From Falsiroseomonas sp051860665 (GTDB lineage: Bacteria; Pseudomonadota; Alphaproteobacteria; Acetobacterales; Acetobacteraceae): 64,000 nt of DNA. The notes below the pieces were generated by a model. That model was not told the DNA's origin and did not search any database. It worked only from the letters and a program-made list of their open reading frames with translations. The position numbers were made by a program, and so were the translations under genes. Below are positions 8,795 to 16,171 of the stretch, one piece after another. The stretch lies in NCBI RefSeq assembly GCF_051860665.1, contig NZ_JBHYDM010000012.1, forward strand, positions 1 to 64,000, written 5' to 3'. Every line of letters begins with the position of its first letter. Positions within the stretch are counted from its first letter, which is position 1.

Positions 8795-10516
8795 ATGCTC
8801 CGCAAATTCCTCGGCTTCTACCGCCCGCATCTGCGCCTGGCGCTGATCGCCTTCGGCTGCGCCGCGCTCTCCGGCGTGCTGGAGCTCGGCTTCCCCATGG
8901 CGGTGCGCGGCTTCATCGACCATCTGCTGCCGCAGCAGGATATGGGCCTCATCGGCCTGGCGGTCGCCGCGCTGCTGGCGATCTACCTGCTGAATGCGGC
9001 GCTGATGGCCGTGGTCACCTATTGGGGCCATGTGCTGGGCATCGCCATCGAGACGGAGCTGCGCCGCAACGCTTTCGACCAGCTGATGCGGCTGTCCTTC
9101 CGCTTCTACGACAACCAGAAAACCGGCCACCTGGTCGGCCGCGTGACGAAGAACCTGGAGGATATCGGAGAGGTCGCGCATCACGGGCCGGAGGATCTGC
9201 TGGTCGCGGTGCTGACCTTCCTGGGCGCCTTCGCGCTGATGCTGCTGGTCAGCCCGACGCTCGCTTTGCTGACGGCCGTGATCGTGCCGCTGGTGGGCTG
9301 GGTCGTCGCGCATTACGGCGGGCGGATGACGCTGAACTGGCAGGCGCAGTTCGGCCGCGTCGGCGCCTTCAATGCCCGCATCGAGGAAGCGGTCGGCGGC
9401 ATCCGCGTGGTCAAGGCTTTTGCGAACGAGGCGCATGAACGCAAGCTGTTTGCGGCGGACAATGCGAACTACCAGCGCACCAAGCTGGAGGCCTATCGCA
9501 TCATGGCGATCGGCATGACGCTGAACTACCTGGGCATGCGACTGGTGCAGCTGGTGGTGATGCTGGCCGGTGCCGCGCTGATCGTGGCGGGGCGCCTGTC
9601 CATCGGCGATTTCGTCGCCTTCCTGCTGCTGGTGAATGTCTTCTACCGGCCGCTCGAGAAGATCAACGCGGTGATCGAGACCTATCCCAAGGGCCTGGCC
9701 GGCTTCCGCAGCTACCTGGACCTGATGGCCACCGAACCCGACATCGCCGATGCGCCGGATGCCACCCCCGCACCCCCACTCCGCGGCGCCGTGCGCTTCG
9801 AGGGGGTAACCTTCGGCTACACCTCGGACCGCCCGGTGCTGCGCGACCTCTCGCTGGCGGTGGCGCCGGGGGAGACCATCGCCCTGGTCGGCCCCTCAGG
9901 CGCCGGCAAGACCACCATCTGCTCCCTGCTGCCGCGCTTCTACGAGGTGCAGGCCGGGCGCATCACCATCGATGGCATCGACATCCGGCGCATGACGCTG
10001 GCCTCCCTGCGCGGGCAGATCGGGCTGGTGCAGCAGGATGTCTTCCTCTTCGCCGGCAGCATCCGCCAGAACATCGCCTACGGCCGCCTCGGCGCCAGCG
10101 AGGTCGAGATCCGCGACGCCGCCCGCCGCGCCCGGCTGGATGCGCTGATCGCGGAGCTGCCGGAGGGGCTGGACACGCTGATCGGCGAGCGCGGCGTGAA
10201 GCTCTCGGGCGGCCAGAAGCAGCGCCTGGCCATCGCGCGCATCTTCCTGATGAACCCGCCCATCCTGATCCTGGACGAGGCGACCAGCGCCCTGGATACG
10301 GAGACGGAGCGCGCCATCCAGCAGGCCCTGGCCGAACTGGCGCAGGGACGCACCACGCTGGTCATCGCACACCGCCTGGCCACCATCCGCGACGCGGACC
10401 GCATCCTGGTGGTGACCGAACGGGGCATCGCGGAGCAGGGCTCGCACCAGGAATTGCTGGCCGCCGACGGCCCCTATCGCCGGCTGCACGAGGCGCAGTT
10501 CGCGGAGGCGTCCTGA
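8795..10516 (+). CDS. MsbA-like ABC exporter half-transporter
   Basis: This 573-residue protein combines an N-terminal six-helix ABC exporter domain (about residues 15-305) with an ATPase domain. Walker A GPSGAGKTT is at about 366-374, the Q-loop QQDVFLF follows, the signature LSGGQKQR is near 470, then Walker B ILILDEATSALD and the H-loop IAHRL. It should work as a homodimer exporting lipids or drugs; MsbA/LmrA-type lipid or multidrug export is the nearest guess. ATG 8795 is chosen over an upstream TTG at 8759 because the protein then starts directly at the membrane domain. It ends immediately against a convergent lipoprotein gene. Confidence 0.88.
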   Translation: MLRKFLGFYRPHLRLALIAFGCAALSGVLELGFPMAVRGFIDHLLPQQDMGLIGLAVAALLAIYLLNAALMAVVTYWGHVLGIAIETELRRNAFDQLMRLSFRFYDNQKTGHLVGRVTKNLEDIGEVAHHGPEDLLVAVLTFLGAFALMLLVSPTLALLTAVIVPLVGWVVAHYGGRMTLNWQAQFGRVGAFNARIEEAVGGIRVVKAFANEAHERKLFAADNANYQRTKLEAYRIMAIGMTLNYLGMRLVQLVVMLAGAALIVAGRLSIGDFVAFLLLVNVFYRPLEKINAVIETYPKGLAGFRSYLDLMATEPDIADAPDATPAPPLRGAVRFEGVTFGYTSDRPVLRDLSLAVAPGETIALVGPSGAGKTTICSLLPRFYEVQAGRITIDGIDIRRMTLASLRGQIGLVQQDVFLFAGSIRQNIAYGRLGASEVEIRDAARRARLDALIAELPEGLDTLIGERGVKLSGGQKQRLAIARIFLMNPPILILDEATSALDTETERAIQQALAELAQGRTTLVIAHRLATIRDADRILVVTERGIAEQGSHQELLAADGPYRRLHEAQFAEAS

Positions 10517-10750
10517 TCAGGTCCAGCCGGACCGCCGCTGGCAGAACTCCTGGTCACGAGGGTCGGGGCGTAACGGATCCCTGCTCCTCCTGCCCGCCAT
10601 GCAGGCGCAATAGCTGTGGACGACGCTCTGCGACACCGGCGCCCGGCGATGGTCGTTCACGCAATCGTTCAACAGGTAACTGTAGACAGGGTTGATGGGC
10701 GCAGAACAGCCCGCGCAGAGCGCGACGGCCAGCAGCAGAAAAGGCTTCAC
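10517..10750 (-). CDS. Small Cys-rich lipoprotein, copy 1 of a tandem triplet
   Basis: This 77-residue secreted protein starts with GTG-AAG and a short signal (KPFLLLAVALCAGCS) that could be a relaxed lipobox with C15 lipidated. The rest is a compact cysteine domain: C30, a SQSVVHSYCACM motif with C48 and C50, and C70 just before the C-terminal RRSGWT. Two neighbours upstream share start codon, signal, cysteine spacing and tail, so this is the end of a three-gene tandem family. The four conserved Cys suggest two disulfides or metal binding. Function is unknown. Long upstream readthrough of this frame is ignored because all three copies begin at the same GTG. Confidence 0.72.
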   Translation of the reverse strand: MKPFLLLAVALCAGCSAPINPVYSYLLNDCVNDHRRAPVSQSVVHSYCACMAGRRSRDPLRPDPRDQEFCQRRSGWT

Positions 10751-10839
10751 GGCAAGGCTCCGGTGCGACGCCGCAACAGTCGCACTGCCGTTTTCAGCGG
10801 TCCATCGCCTTCGCCCCCCGGGCGCCGAAAGTCCTTGCT

Positions 10840-11094
10840 TTAGCGCATTCCGGAGCGGCGCTCGCAGGCGGCGTGGTCGCGCCCATCGGCCACCCCGCCG
10901 GGCGCCAGGTGGACGGAGCCTCTGGTCGCCCGGCTTTCGGCCATGCAGGCGCAGTAGCTGCGGACGACGCTGTCCGGCACCTGTCCCTGCCGATGGCTGC
11001 GCTGGCACTCGTTGATCGTGCGCGCCTCATCGGGGGACCGCATCGCGGAGCAGCCTGCGCAGAGCGCGACGACCAGGAGAAGAATGGGCTTCAC
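10840..11094 (-). CDS. Small Cys-rich lipoprotein, copy 2 of a tandem triplet
   Basis: This 84-residue paralogue of the flanking genes has a GTG start at 11094 preceded by GCAGGAG at 9-10 bp spacing. The signal VKPILLLVVALCAGCS is almost identical to copy 1. The cysteine domain has C30, then DSVVRSYCACM with C48 and C50, then C77 before ERRSGMR. The tail differs from the other two copies (GMR instead of GWT). It lies 89 bp before copy 1 and 50 bp after copy 3. Likely periplasmic or outer-membrane anchored; role unknown. Confidence 0.72.
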   Translation of the reverse strand: MKPILLLVVALCAGCSAMRSPDEARTINECQRSHRQGQVPDSVVRSYCACMAESRATRGSVHLAPGGVADGRDHAACERRSGMR

Positions 11095-11144
11095 GAGTAG
11101 GCTCCTGCGAGTCGCCTTGCGAAGCGGCAAGGCTTGGAATTGCT

Positions 11145-11408
11145 CTAGGTCCAGCCGGACCGGCGCTCGCAGGCCTCGCGGGCGCGGGGATTGGCGCGCT
11201 CCCACTGGGTGATGGAGCGCGTCTCGTTGTTCGACATGCGGTCGTTCATGCAGCTGCAATAGGCGCGCACCACGCTCTGCGAGACCCGCGCCTCGCGATT
11301 GTCGCGCAGACACTGGTTGATCCAGCGCCGGTCATCGGCCGAGGAGGAGCTGGCCGTTGCGGAGCAGGCGGCGGTGAGCGTGAGGGCCAGCAGCAGAAAG
11401 GACTTCAC
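11145..11408 (-). CDS. Small Cys-rich lipoprotein, copy 3 of a tandem triplet
   Basis: This is the first and longest of the three paralogues (87 residues, GTG start at 11408). The signal LLLALTLTAACSA has an AAC site at C15, followed by a Ser-rich linker. It shares the INxC, SQSVVRAYCSCM and CERRSGWT blocks with the downstream copies. The conserved pattern is C, then YCxCM about 15-20 residues later, then C shortly before the terminal RRSGWT. It is probably exported and disulfide-bonded. I do not recognise a named family. Confidence 0.72.
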   Translation of the reverse strand: MKSFLLLALTLTAACSATASSSSADDRRWINQCLRDNREARVSQSVVRAYCSCMNDRMSNNETRSITQWERANPRAREACERRSGWT

Positions 11409-11467
11409 GGCGGAATTCCGGAATGGAACCCCAACCGTTGCATGGGTGGACCGGAGCGTCCAGCGCC

Positions 11468-11848
11468 TCAGCGCAGCCGCCGGCGCTCCTCCTCGATCCG
11501 GCGTTGCTGTTCCTGAAGCTGGCGCTGCTGTTCCGCCAGCTGGCGGTCGCGCTCGCGCAGATCCTGCTGCCGCGTCTGGCGGTGGCGCAGCTGCTCCCGC
11601 CCCTCGCTCTCGCGCCGCACCTGGCGCTCCCGCTCCCGCTCGCGGCCGCGCTCATAGGCCTCGCGCTCGCGCTGCTCGCGCATCTGCTCATCCTGCTGGC
11701 GCCGTGCCTCGTTCGGGTCGCCGCCCTGGAACTGGCGCAGCACGTCGCCCAGCTGGCCGAGGTCCTGCGCCGGCGCCGGCGTGGCCATGAGGCTGGTGGC
11801 GAGGAGGGCGCCGCAGGCCAGAAGGCTGTGGCGGATGTGGCTCGGCAT
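11468..11848 (-). CDS. Secreted Arg/Gln/Glu-rich coiled-coil protein
   Basis: This 126-residue protein has a clear signal peptide (LLACGALLATSLMATPAPAQ, cleaved near residue 28). The mature part is almost entirely charged: long runs of Arg, Glu and Gln with heptad-like spacing, such as RERDRQLAEQQRQLQEQQ near the C-terminus. It should form an extended periplasmic coiled coil. No catalytic motif is present. It is separated by 59 bp from the lipoprotein triplet, so a shared transcript is possible. Composition bias makes homology uncertain. Confidence 0.65.
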   Translation of the reverse strand: MPSHIRHSLLACGALLATSLMATPAPAQDLGQLGDVLRQFQGGDPNEARRQQDEQMREQREREAYERGRERERERQVRRESEGREQLRHRQTRQQDLRERDRQLAEQQRQLQEQQRRIEEERRRLR

Positions 11849-11906
11849 GGCGGCGGCTCTCCCGATTGTGGGAGAACAACGCGCCAGCAGGGCCCCGCGT
11901 TGCCCC

Positions 11907-12794
11907 TCAGCAGGCCTCGGCGCGGAAGACGCGGGAGGGGGTGACGAACTCCTCCTGCGCCGCCACCGTCAGGATCTCCCGCGACCCAGCCTCCGCCGTG
12001 CGCCGCAGCAGCCCGTAGATGGAGGAGGCCGCGGCCGAGAGCGCGACGGAGGGCTCGCCCCAGCGAAGCCGGTGGAACAGGAACAGCGCCGCGATCGCAT
12101 CCCCCGCGCCATTGACGGAGATCGGCAGCAGCGGCGTGCGGATGCGGTGGAAGCGCCCGCCCTCCCCCACCAGCATGTCCATGGCCTCGGCCGGCGTGTC
12201 TTCCACCCGCAGCGAGGTGACCAGCACGCAGCGCGGCCCCTTGGCCTGCAAGGCGGAGATGGCGGCCTTGGCGCTGTCCAGGCCGGCAATGGCCTGGCCG
12301 GTCAGCCATTCCAGCTCGAACTGGTTCGGTGTCAGGATATCGGCGGCCGGCAGGGCGCGGTCGCGCATGAACTCCGGAATGCCGGGGCGGACGAAGATCC
12401 CGCGCCCGACATCGCCGATCACCGGGTCGCAGCAGTACATGGCCGCGGGGTTGGCCGCCTTCACGCGATCCACGGCCGAGAGGATCGCCTCCCCAATCCC
12501 GGCATCGCCCATGTAGCCCGAGAGCACGGCGTCGCAGCGCGACAGCGCGCCACGCTCGGCGATGCCCAGCACCAGCTCCTCGATCAGCTCACTCGAAAAA
12601 ACCTGGCCGCGCCAGGCGCCATAGCCGGTGTGGTTGGAGAACTGCACCGTGTTCAGCGCCCAGACCTCCGCCCCCAGCCTCTGCAGCGGGAAGACGGCGG
12701 AGGCATTGCCGACATGGCCATAGGCGACCCAGGACTGGATCGAGAGGATGTTCAGCGGCCGGCCGGCATCGGCGGGCGAGACGGCCTGGTTCAT
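11907..12794 (-). CDS. pdxY: Pyridoxal kinase PdxY
   Basis: This 295-residue ribokinase-fold enzyme phosphorylates pyridoxal/pyridoxine in vitamin B6 salvage. Hallmarks are the N-terminal ILSIQSWVAYGHVGN, the substrate loop QFSNHTGYG, the CCDPVIGD block, the TPNQFELEWLTG stretch (155-166) and the catalytic anion-hole motif NGAGD with D232. Length and motif order match PdxY rather than the bifunctional ThiD-type PdxK. It is cytosolic. No other B6 gene is adjacent. Confidence 0.92.
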   Translation of the reverse strand: MNQAVSPADAGRPLNILSIQSWVAYGHVGNASAVFPLQRLGAEVWALNTVQFSNHTGYGAWRGQVFSSELIEELVLGIAERGALSRCDAVLSGYMGDAGIGEAILSAVDRVKAANPAAMYCCDPVIGDVGRGIFVRPGIPEFMRDRALPAADILTPNQFELEWLTGQAIAGLDSAKAAISALQAKGPRCVLVTSLRVEDTPAEAMDMLVGEGGRFHRIRTPLLPISVNGAGDAIAALFLFHRLRWGEPSVALSAAASSIYGLLRRTAEAGSREILTVAAQEEFVTPSRVFRAEAC

Positions 12795-12915
12795 GCGCAG
12801 CGCGCCCCCGCCACCGGCAGGCCGGCGCCGGCGAAGATGGCGGATTTCCCCTGCAGGCGCATGCGATCATCCCCTGGAAGCTGCGCCGGAAGGGTCCCTC
12901 AATCGGCGCGGCGCC

Positions 12916-13557
12916 TCAATGGGCATGCCCCGCATGGTCGCCATGCGTATCGACCTGGCGCAGCTCGGCCAGGGCCGTGCGGATGGTCAGGATGCTGGTC
13001 TGCAGGAACAGGCCCGACATCACCGCGGCCACCGCCAGGTCCGGCCAGCGGGTGCCGGTGCCGAAGACGCCGGCGGCGGCGGCCAGCACCAGCAGGTTGC
13101 CATAGGCGTCGTTGCGGCTGCACAGCCAGACGGAGCGGATATTCGCATCCCCCTCCCGCCACTTCCACAGCAGCAGGACCGAGAGGAGGTTGGCGGAGAA
13201 GGCGGCGATGGCGATGCCGCCCATGGTGAAGGCCTCCGGCACCCCGCCCCCCAGCGTCCGCCACACCGCCGCCCCCAGCACCCAGGCCGCCATCAGGCCG
13301 AGCGAGACGGCCTTCAGCAGCGCGGCCCGCGCCCGCGTTGCCGCCGCCATGCCGATGACGGCCAGCGAAACCCCGTAGGTCGCGGCATCCATGGCGAAGT
13401 CCAGGCTGTCCGCCTGCAGCGCCAGGGACCCGGAAAGGGCGCCGGCGATGAATTCGACGAAAAACATCCCGCCGTTCAGCAGGATGATGATCCAGAGAAC
13501 CCGTCGGAAGGCGGGATCCTGGCCGGTGAAGACGTGGTCGTGACCGTCATGGGGCAT
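12916..13557 (-). CDS. Short CDF-family cation efflux transporter
   Basis: This 213-residue protein has about six membrane helices and belongs to the cation diffusion facilitator superfamily. The first metal site appears as ADSLDFAMDA and the second as CSRNDAYGN in helix V. Most CDF proteins are about 300 residues and have a cytosolic C-terminal domain; that domain is absent here. Both ends carry His/Asp-rich tails (HDGHDH at the N-terminus, HGDHAGHAH at the C-terminus) that could bind metal. The metal is unknown; zinc, cobalt or cadmium are possible. Confidence 0.8.
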   Translation of the reverse strand: MPHDGHDHVFTGQDPAFRRVLWIIILLNGGMFFVEFIAGALSGSLALQADSLDFAMDAATYGVSLAVIGMAAATRARAALLKAVSLGLMAAWVLGAAVWRTLGGGVPEAFTMGGIAIAAFSANLLSVLLLWKWREGDANIRSVWLCSRNDAYGNLLVLAAAAGVFGTGTRWPDLAVAAVMSGLFLQTSILTIRTALAELRQVDTHGDHAGHAH

Positions 13558-13642
13558 GCGGATTTTCTGGTACGGCGGCCGTGACTTAACAAGGCCAATC
13601 CGCGTCTTTCTTGTATTTGGTTACAACATAGCGCCCGGCAAT

Positions 13643-13648
13643 ATTATA
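13643..13648 (-). promoter_or_regulatory. Possible -10 element for the CDF gene
   Basis: An AT-rich patch (about 13560-13670) in an otherwise GC-rich region contains an exact TATAAT on the minus strand, 86 bp upstream of the CDF transporter start. No good -35 hexamer is found at 16-18 bp, so an activator may be needed. The surrounding sequence loosely resembles a Zur box, but one half matches poorly. Confidence 0.3.
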
Positions 13649-13718
13649 ACCTTCTTATCCGGTTCTTGACTGGCCGGAGCAGGAAGGGCGGCCCGGCCTG
13701 CCCGCCGCAAGCCGCAGG

Positions 13719-13747
13719 TTGCGCGGGCGCAGGGCCTCCTCTATAGC
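13719..13747 (+). promoter_or_regulatory. Probable promoter of rpmE
   Basis: TTGCGC at 13719-13724 and TATAGC at 13742-13747 are separated by 17 bp and lie 58 bp before the L31 start codon. The spacing is ideal for the housekeeping sigma factor, but the -35 is only a partial match. Confidence 0.4.
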
Positions 13748-13805
13748 GCGCCTTCCCGCGCCTGCCGGTCGCTGTCGGCGGGCCCATTTGCACGAGCACC
13801 CTGCG

Positions 13806-14036
13806 ATGAAGCCCGATATCCACCCCGAATATCACACCATCAACGTCATCATGACGGATGGCACGACCTTCACGACCCGGTCCTGCTACGGCAAGGAAGG
13901 CGACACCCTGCGCCTCGACATCGACCCGAAGTCGCACCCGGCCTGGACCGGCCAGCAGCGCGTGATGGACACGGGCGGCCAGATCGCCAAGTTCAACAAG
14001 AAGTTCGCCGGCCTGGGCATCCGCAAGCCGGCCTGA
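13806..14036 (+). CDS. rpmE: 50S ribosomal protein L31, zinc-independent form
   Basis: This 76-residue ribosomal protein L31 starts MKPDIHPEYH and contains the conserved HPAWTGQQ and GGQIAKFNKKF blocks. The paired cysteines of zinc-binding L31 (CxC and CxxC) are absent; only one Cys (in RSCYGK) remains, so this is the C-minus type that does not need zinc. A short promoter lies upstream and a strong hairpin terminator directly downstream, making it a monocistronic unit. Confidence 0.95.
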   Translation: MKPDIHPEYHTINVIMTDGTTFTTRSCYGKEGDTLRLDIDPKSHPAWTGQQRVMDTGGQIAKFNKKFAGLGIRKPA

Positions 14037-14062
14037 TCCGGCGCGGGGTTCCGCTGGTTCCG

Positions 14063-14094
14063 AAGCGCGCCGCCGGTCTCCGGGGCGCGCTTTT
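14063..14094 (+). terminator. Intrinsic terminator after rpmE
   Basis: A perfect 9-bp stem (14063-14071 with 14084-14092) encloses a 12-nt loop and runs into TTTT at 14091-14094. It begins 26 bp after the rpmE stop. Confidence 0.75.
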
Positions 14095-14262
14095 CGCGTC
14101 TTCGGCCCCCTTGAAGCGGGGCTGGGCGCTGACCAATTCCTGCGCTGCCGACGGTGCCCGATCGGGGCCGAAGGCGCGGTGACCGGAGAAGCCGCCCGTT
14201 CGCGGGGGCAGGGTTCCGGTGGACCGCGGCACAACCGACCTTGCTATCGCAGGAGGTCTTCC

Positions 14263-14745
14263 GTGAACGCTTTCGATTTCTCCCCCCTGTTCCGCTCCGC
14301 CATCGGCTTCGACCGCATGGCCCGCTTGGTGGAAAACGCCCGCGCGGCGGCCGAGGGGCCCAGCTACCCCCCCTACAACATCGAGAAGACCGGTGAGGAC
14401 AGCTATGTCCTGACCATGGCCGTCGCCGGCTTCGGCCCCGACGACATCGAGGTCACGGGGCACGACAATACCCTGACAGTTGCCGGCAAGGCCGCGCCGG
14501 CCGCGGCGAACCAGGAGAATGGCCGGGTGCTGTACCGCGGCATCGCCGGCCGCGCCTTCGAGCGTCGCTTCGTCCTCGCCGACCATATCGTCATCGAGGG
14601 TGCGCAGCTCGAGCACGGCCTGCTGCATGTGGCGCTCAAGCGTCAGGTGCCGGAGGCGCTGAAGCCGCGTCGCATCGAGATCCAGGCCGCTCGCGCGCCG
14701 CAGCGGGTGCTGGAGAATCCGGCGCCCCAGGCCCAGGCCGCCTGA
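14263..14745 (+). CDS. Hsp20-family small heat-shock chaperone
   Basis: This 160-residue alpha-crystallin type chaperone is close to IbpA/HspH. It binds unfolding proteins and keeps them soluble. The N-terminus FDFSPLFRSAIGFDRM is the classic IbpA opening; the crystallin domain covers about residues 35-130 (YPPYNIEKTGEDSYVLTMAV through FVLADHIVIEGA), and LEHGLLHVALKR precedes a C-terminal extension. The GTG start at 14263 is set by a perfect AGGAGGT at 14251-14257. A CTTGAA at 14110-14115 could be the -35 of a heat-shock promoter, but no matching -10 is seen. Confidence 0.93.
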   Translation: MNAFDFSPLFRSAIGFDRMARLVENARAAAEGPSYPPYNIEKTGEDSYVLTMAVAGFGPDDIEVTGHDNTLTVAGKAAPAAANQENGRVLYRGIAGRAFERRFVLADHIVIEGAQLEHGLLHVALKRQVPEALKPRRIEIQAARAPQRVLENPAPQAQAA

Positions 14746-14763
14746 GGTCGAAGTGAAAGGGGG

Positions 14764-14793
14764 GGGCCGGCGGCGCGATCCGCCGGCCCTTCT
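14764..14793. terminator. Bidirectional hairpin between hsp20 and DUF1192
   Basis: A perfect 10-bp stem (14764-14773 with 14780-14789) around a CGCGAT loop lies between two convergent genes and is followed by TTCT. It probably ends transcription from the Hsp20 side and overlaps the stop of the opposite gene. Confidence 0.6.
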
Positions 14794-14990
14794 CAGCCTT
14801 GGGGCGGCGGCTTGAAGAACAGATCCGCCGCGGCACGGCCCGCCTGCCGCTTGCCGATCTCCGCCTCGGCGCGGGCGATCTCGACGCGCAGCTCCTCTAT
14901 ATAGGCGCGCAGCTCGTCCACATCCCAGCGATCCATCACCGGCCGCGCAAAACGTCCCTTCGGCCGCGGGGCCTCCTCCTCCATCATCAT
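14793..14990 (-). CDS. DUF1192 family protein
   Basis: This 65-residue protein matches the small alphaproteobacterial DUF1192 family: an acidic start (MMMEEEAPRPKGRF), then DRWDVDELRAYIEELRVEIARAEAEIGKR, an amphipathic helix likely forming a coiled coil. Function is not known. The ATG at 14990 follows GAGAGGG. A TTG two codons earlier is less likely. It is divergent from the DUF1013 gene, an arrangement worth noting because both are alphaproteobacteria-specific. Confidence 0.85.
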   Translation of the reverse strand: MMMEEEAPRPKGRFARPVMDRWDVDELRAYIEELRVEIARAEAEIGKRQAGRAAADLFFKPPPQG

Positions 14991-15022
14991 CGCCAAACCC
15001 TCTCACATCCTGCCGCGAGGCT

Positions 15023-15051
15023 TTGACCCAGCCCCGACCGCTCTCTATATC
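15023..15051 (+). promoter_or_regulatory. Sigma-70 type promoter of the DUF1013 gene
   Basis: TTGACC at 15023-15028 and TATATC at 15046-15051 are separated by exactly 17 bp, 78 bp before the start codon at 15130. It is one of the better housekeeping promoter matches in the window. Confidence 0.55.
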
Positions 15052-15129
15052 CGATACGACGAGGCGCGGGCGCCCCGGCGGAGCGGTTGCCTGCCCGGGT
15101 CGCGGGCCGAACCACCAAAGGGTCCCATC

Positions 15130-15699
15130 ATGAAGACGCCCCTGATGCCGAAGGCCACCGCCGTGTGGCTGATCGAGAAGACCTCGCTGTCCTTCGAACA
15201 GATCGCCGATTTCGTGGGCATGCACCCGCTGGAAGTCCAGGCCATCGCGGATGGCGAGGTGGCGCAGGGGATCGTCGGCTACGACCCGGTGGCCAATGAC
15301 CAGCTGACGCGGGAGGAGATCGCCCGCTGCGAGGCGAGCCCGGCCGCGCGCCTGGTGCTGACGGAACGCGCCACCCCGCTGCCCAAGCAGCGCAGCAAGG
15401 GCGCGCGCTATATTCCGGTGGCGAAGCGCACGGAGCGGCCGGATGCCATCGCCTGGCTGCTGCGCAACTACCCGCAGCTGTCGGACCCGCAGATCGTGAA
15501 GCTGCTGGCCACCACCAAGGAAACCATCGCCAAGGTGCGCGACAAGACGCATCCGAACACGCCGAACATCAAGCCGCGGGACCCGGTGACGCTGGGCCTC
15601 TGCACGCAGACGGCGCTGAACGAGGCGGTGGGCACGGCGAATGACCGGCATGGCGGGCCGATCCCCGCACCGCTGCCGATGGACGACGCCGCCGCCTGA
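15130..15699 (+). CDS. DUF1013 DNA-binding-like regulator (TrcR type)
   Basis: This 189-residue protein is a DUF1013 member, a family restricted to alphaproteobacteria and labelled cell-cycle transcriptional regulator TrcR in some annotations. The N-terminal part (TAVWLIEKTSLSFEQIADFVGMHPLEVQAIADGE) reads as a helix-turn-helix; a second one, IAWLLRNYPQLSDPQIVKLLATTKETIAKVRD, lies at about 100-140. Both resemble DNA-recognition helices, so it likely acts on transcription. It is preceded by a good promoter and transcribed alone. Confidence is high for the family and moderate for the regulatory role. Confidence 0.88.
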   Translation: MKTPLMPKATAVWLIEKTSLSFEQIADFVGMHPLEVQAIADGEVAQGIVGYDPVANDQLTREEIARCEASPAARLVLTERATPLPKQRSKGARYIPVAKRTERPDAIAWLLRNYPQLSDPQIVKLLATTKETIAKVRDKTHPNTPNIKPRDPVTLGLCTQTALNEAVGTANDRHGGPIPAPLPMDDAAA

Positions 15700-15719
15700 T
15701 TTTCGGGAGAAAGGCCCCT

Positions 15720-15791
15720 GGCGGCCCTCCTGGCCGCCGGGCCCCGCGGCCTTCCTGGCCGCGGATGCGGGACGGGGCGGGCCCCGTCCCG
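15720..15791. repeat. Three consecutive perfect stem-loops
   Basis: Three hairpins follow one another between two convergent genes: 7-bp arms 15720-15726/15732-15738, 8-bp arms 15744-15751/15757-15764, and 11-bp arms 15768-15778/15781-15791. The first two share a TCCT-containing loop. There is no T run. They probably act together as a bidirectional transcription barrier or mRNA-end stabiliser. Confidence 0.6.
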
Positions 15792-15798
15792 GCGCCAC

Positions 15799-15969
15799 TC
15801 AGTGGCGCAGCTTCAGCTTTTCCATCTCTTCCTTGAGGCGCAGTTTTTCGCGCTTCAGGCGCATCAGCGCCAGGTCATCGGGGCGGGGTCGTCCCCCCTC
15901 CTCCGCGATTCGCGTCTCGAGCGTCGCGTGCCGCGCCTCAAGGGTGCGGATACGGGCAGCCTCGGCCAT
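15799..15969 (-). CDS. DUF465 (YdcH-like) small helical protein
   Basis: This 56-residue protein reads MAEAARIRTLEARHATLETR, then a GGRPRP turn and LMRLKREKLRLKEEMEKLK. The two charged helices joined by a short turn and the LKREKLxLKEE block define the DUF465/YdcH family, which forms a helical hairpin; function is unknown. The ATG is at 15969. A second member of the family starts 202 bp away on the other strand. Confidence 0.8.
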   Translation of the reverse strand: MAEAARIRTLEARHATLETRIAEEGGRPRPDDLALMRLKREKLRLKEEMEKLKLRH

Positions 15970-16043
15970 GCGCAATCATCCTTGTCCGTTGCCTTGCGGG
16001 GCAGCGGCGGCACGATCCACGCCGGAGGCGGGCGCCGCAGGAA

Positions 16044-16115
16044 GTGACAGGCGGCATAACCGGCCCCGGGCGCGCAACCGTCCCTTCTGCGCCCGCGCCT
16101 GTCATGTTATGCCGC
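16044..16115. promoter_or_regulatory. Divergent intergenic region with interlocking inverted repeats
   Basis: Between the two divergent DUF465 genes, GTGACAGGC (16044-16052) is mirrored by GCCTGTCAT (16097-16105), and the adjoining GCGGCATAAC (16051-16060) by GTTATGCCGC (16106-16115). The same two words thus occur in each half in inverted orientation. This is compatible with a shared regulator or matched promoters for the paralogous pair. Confidence 0.35.
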
Positions 16116-16171
16116 TGATCGGCGCTTTCCAGCGCCAAGTTTGAGACACCCAACTGAAACATTGGGGGCGC

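Noticed and set aside
10840..11313. A 157-residue single protein in place of lipoprotein copy 2
   Set aside because: The longer frame only reads through the next gene; all three paralogues start at the same GTG-AAG with a signal peptide.
13619..13660. Second Zur box upstream of the CDF gene
   Set aside because: One half (GTTATAATAT) resembles the consensus, but the other half does not, and AT richness alone could explain the match.
14110..14140. Heat-shock sigma factor promoter before hsp20
   Set aside because: CTTGAA is present, but no CCCAT-type -10 is found at the required distance.
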